Shown here: positions 63,120 to 64,000 of the stretch, one piece after another
How the letters are laid out: each line of letters begins with the position of its first letter
Position numbering within the stretch: position 1 is the first letter of the stretch
Source of the DNA: Dryocosmus kuriphilus
Taxonomy: Eukaryota; Arthropoda; Insecta; Hymenoptera; Cynipidae
Reading direction: 5' to 3'
NCBI GenBank assembly: GCA_038277395.1
Contig: CM076194.1
Span: forward strand, 134,325,230 to 134,389,229
Length of the DNA stretch: 64,000 nt
Translations under genes and position numbers: made by a program
Notes under the pieces: generated by a model
Told to the model about the DNA's origin: nothing
The model's input: the letters and a program-made list of their open reading frames with translations, nothing else
Database searches by the model: none

Positions 63120-63360
63120 AGTCGCCCCTATTTACCTTGCCGCGTTCGGGACCGCAGGGGAGTAATTTTCTTGGAATAAAAATTCTCCCATTGTCGAGCC
63201 TGACCGGTGCTCGATGCGACTTGTTTCGCTCTCTGTTTACGTTGCCGCGCTAATAACCAATGTTTGATACGTAAAAAGTACAAACAAAAGTAACGCATTA
63301 CCGTTAAAAACGCGTTACTGAAGAAAAGTAACGCGTTACCTTGACGTCACTTTTTAATAA
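63120..63360. repeat. Unclassified repeat fragments
   Basis: cagtcgcccctatttacctt at 63119 looks like a transposon terminus. Around 63290-63350 the words aaagtaacgcattacc and aaagtaacgcgttacc repeat, with the internal palindrome taacgcgtta, as seen in hAT-type ends. No partner end found. Confidence 0.35.
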
Positions 63361-63814
63361 CTTTTAATACATCATTTTACACTCCCAGAATGTTCAGACA
63401 GTTTGTTTTTTGAATTGAAAATGCTATAAAAGTTAATTTTGTTTCAATAAACATAAAATAATAAAGAGGTTCCCTTTAAAAATTTGTAAACTCTTTTCAG
63501 TTCACATTATTATTATTGATAAGCCACAAAGCTTTGCAAAGAATTTTTATTTGTTTTACTACATCTAATTTTTTTAAGCGCCATCATTCAGATTCACTAT
63601 ATTTCATATTTTTGATCAAATCCGTAGAAACCTCTTGAAATACGTTAAGGATCGTCGATATATTAGGTAACGCAATTTTCCGACGCTTTTTGATCTCCCC
63701 TTCCCCCGGTGTAACGCTTTTTCATGTTTTTCTTGTAGTTTTTTAAAAGCTTTACGTAATTTATGGACGACCCCTTAAGCCGCTTTTAATTCCTTGAATT
63801 ATTTGAATTCTAGA

Positions 63815-64000
63815 CATCCAAGGATTTCACTTGATTTCAAAGATTTCCCGGGATTTTGGAGTTTTTTATAGAACTTTAGTGAAGAAGTTCATTTGGATTC
63901 ATACTCAAGGAATTTTAAACGGTTTCTGTTTATTTCAATAGATTTTGACGATTTATAAGGATTTCAACGAATTTTAAGGGATTTGAATGAATCTAAAGAG
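63815..64000 (+). repeat. aaggatttcaa minisatellite, third locus
   Basis: aaggatttcacttgatttca, aaggaattttaaacgg and aaggatttcaacgaatttta. Runs off the window end. Confidence 0.55.

Overview
This window is intergenic, AT-rich DNA from an animal, most likely an insect. The evidence is the combination of transposon families (Maverick/Polinton, BEL/Pao, piggyBac, mariner, a THAP-bearing 8-bp-TSD element and an R1/TRAS-like non-LTR ORF1), spliced GT-AG genes, long satellites and the absence of any bacterial-style operon. A hymenopteran is possible but I cannot assign a lineage. I see no single-copy host gene. Almost every coding region is a decayed mobile element carrying stops and frameshifts.

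Layout. (1) About 0.35-15.4 kb is a decayed Maverick/Polinton, called Maverick I here. On the plus strand it has a protein-primed family B DNA polymerase, packaging ATPase, a conserved acidic protein, a small glycine-rich protein and an integrase. On the minus strand it has an LQGF-type protein, major capsid, small ORF, penton, cysteine protease and two further small genes. A piggyBac-like element splits its polymerase and a truncated mariner splits its protease. (2) 15.4-18.8 kb holds two tandem copies of a non-LTR ORF1 (gag with CCHC knuckles), neither followed by a reverse transcriptase. (3) 18.8-22.2 kb holds satellites and dispersed repeats. (4) 22.2-59.6 kb is one BEL/Pao retrotransposon whose two LTRs lie 36 kb apart because other elements sit inside it. 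(5) 59.6-64 kb is repeat-rich and gene-poor.

The striking feature is the nesting in region 4, which can be read at base level from target-site duplications. A dispersed repeat is split by the BEL element (22201-59617, TSD TCATC/TCACC). The BEL is split by a 30.4-kb element with AG termini (28492-58912, TSD TATTTG/CATTTG), whose inverted ends carry arrays of a 61-bp satellite. That element contains a 3.5-kb THAP-gene transposon (31422-34933, perfect 8-bp TSD GGCTTGTT) and a complete 13.6-kb Maverick, called Maverick II (37154-50747, perfect 6-bp TSD GATATT, TIRs of about 600-670 bp). Maverick II carries polymerase, integrase with chromodomain, penton, small basic protein, major capsid, IQGF-type protein and cysteine protease, all degenerate. 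I could not find its ATPase.

Other structures include a near-perfect 350-bp-arm hairpin (54510-55240), a foldback element inside the BEL RNase H domain, inverted 145-bp repeats near 36 kb, a 5-exon THAP pseudogene and many poly(C)/poly(G) runs of 14-20 bases. Gene names are family assignments made by eye from motifs. No database search was run.
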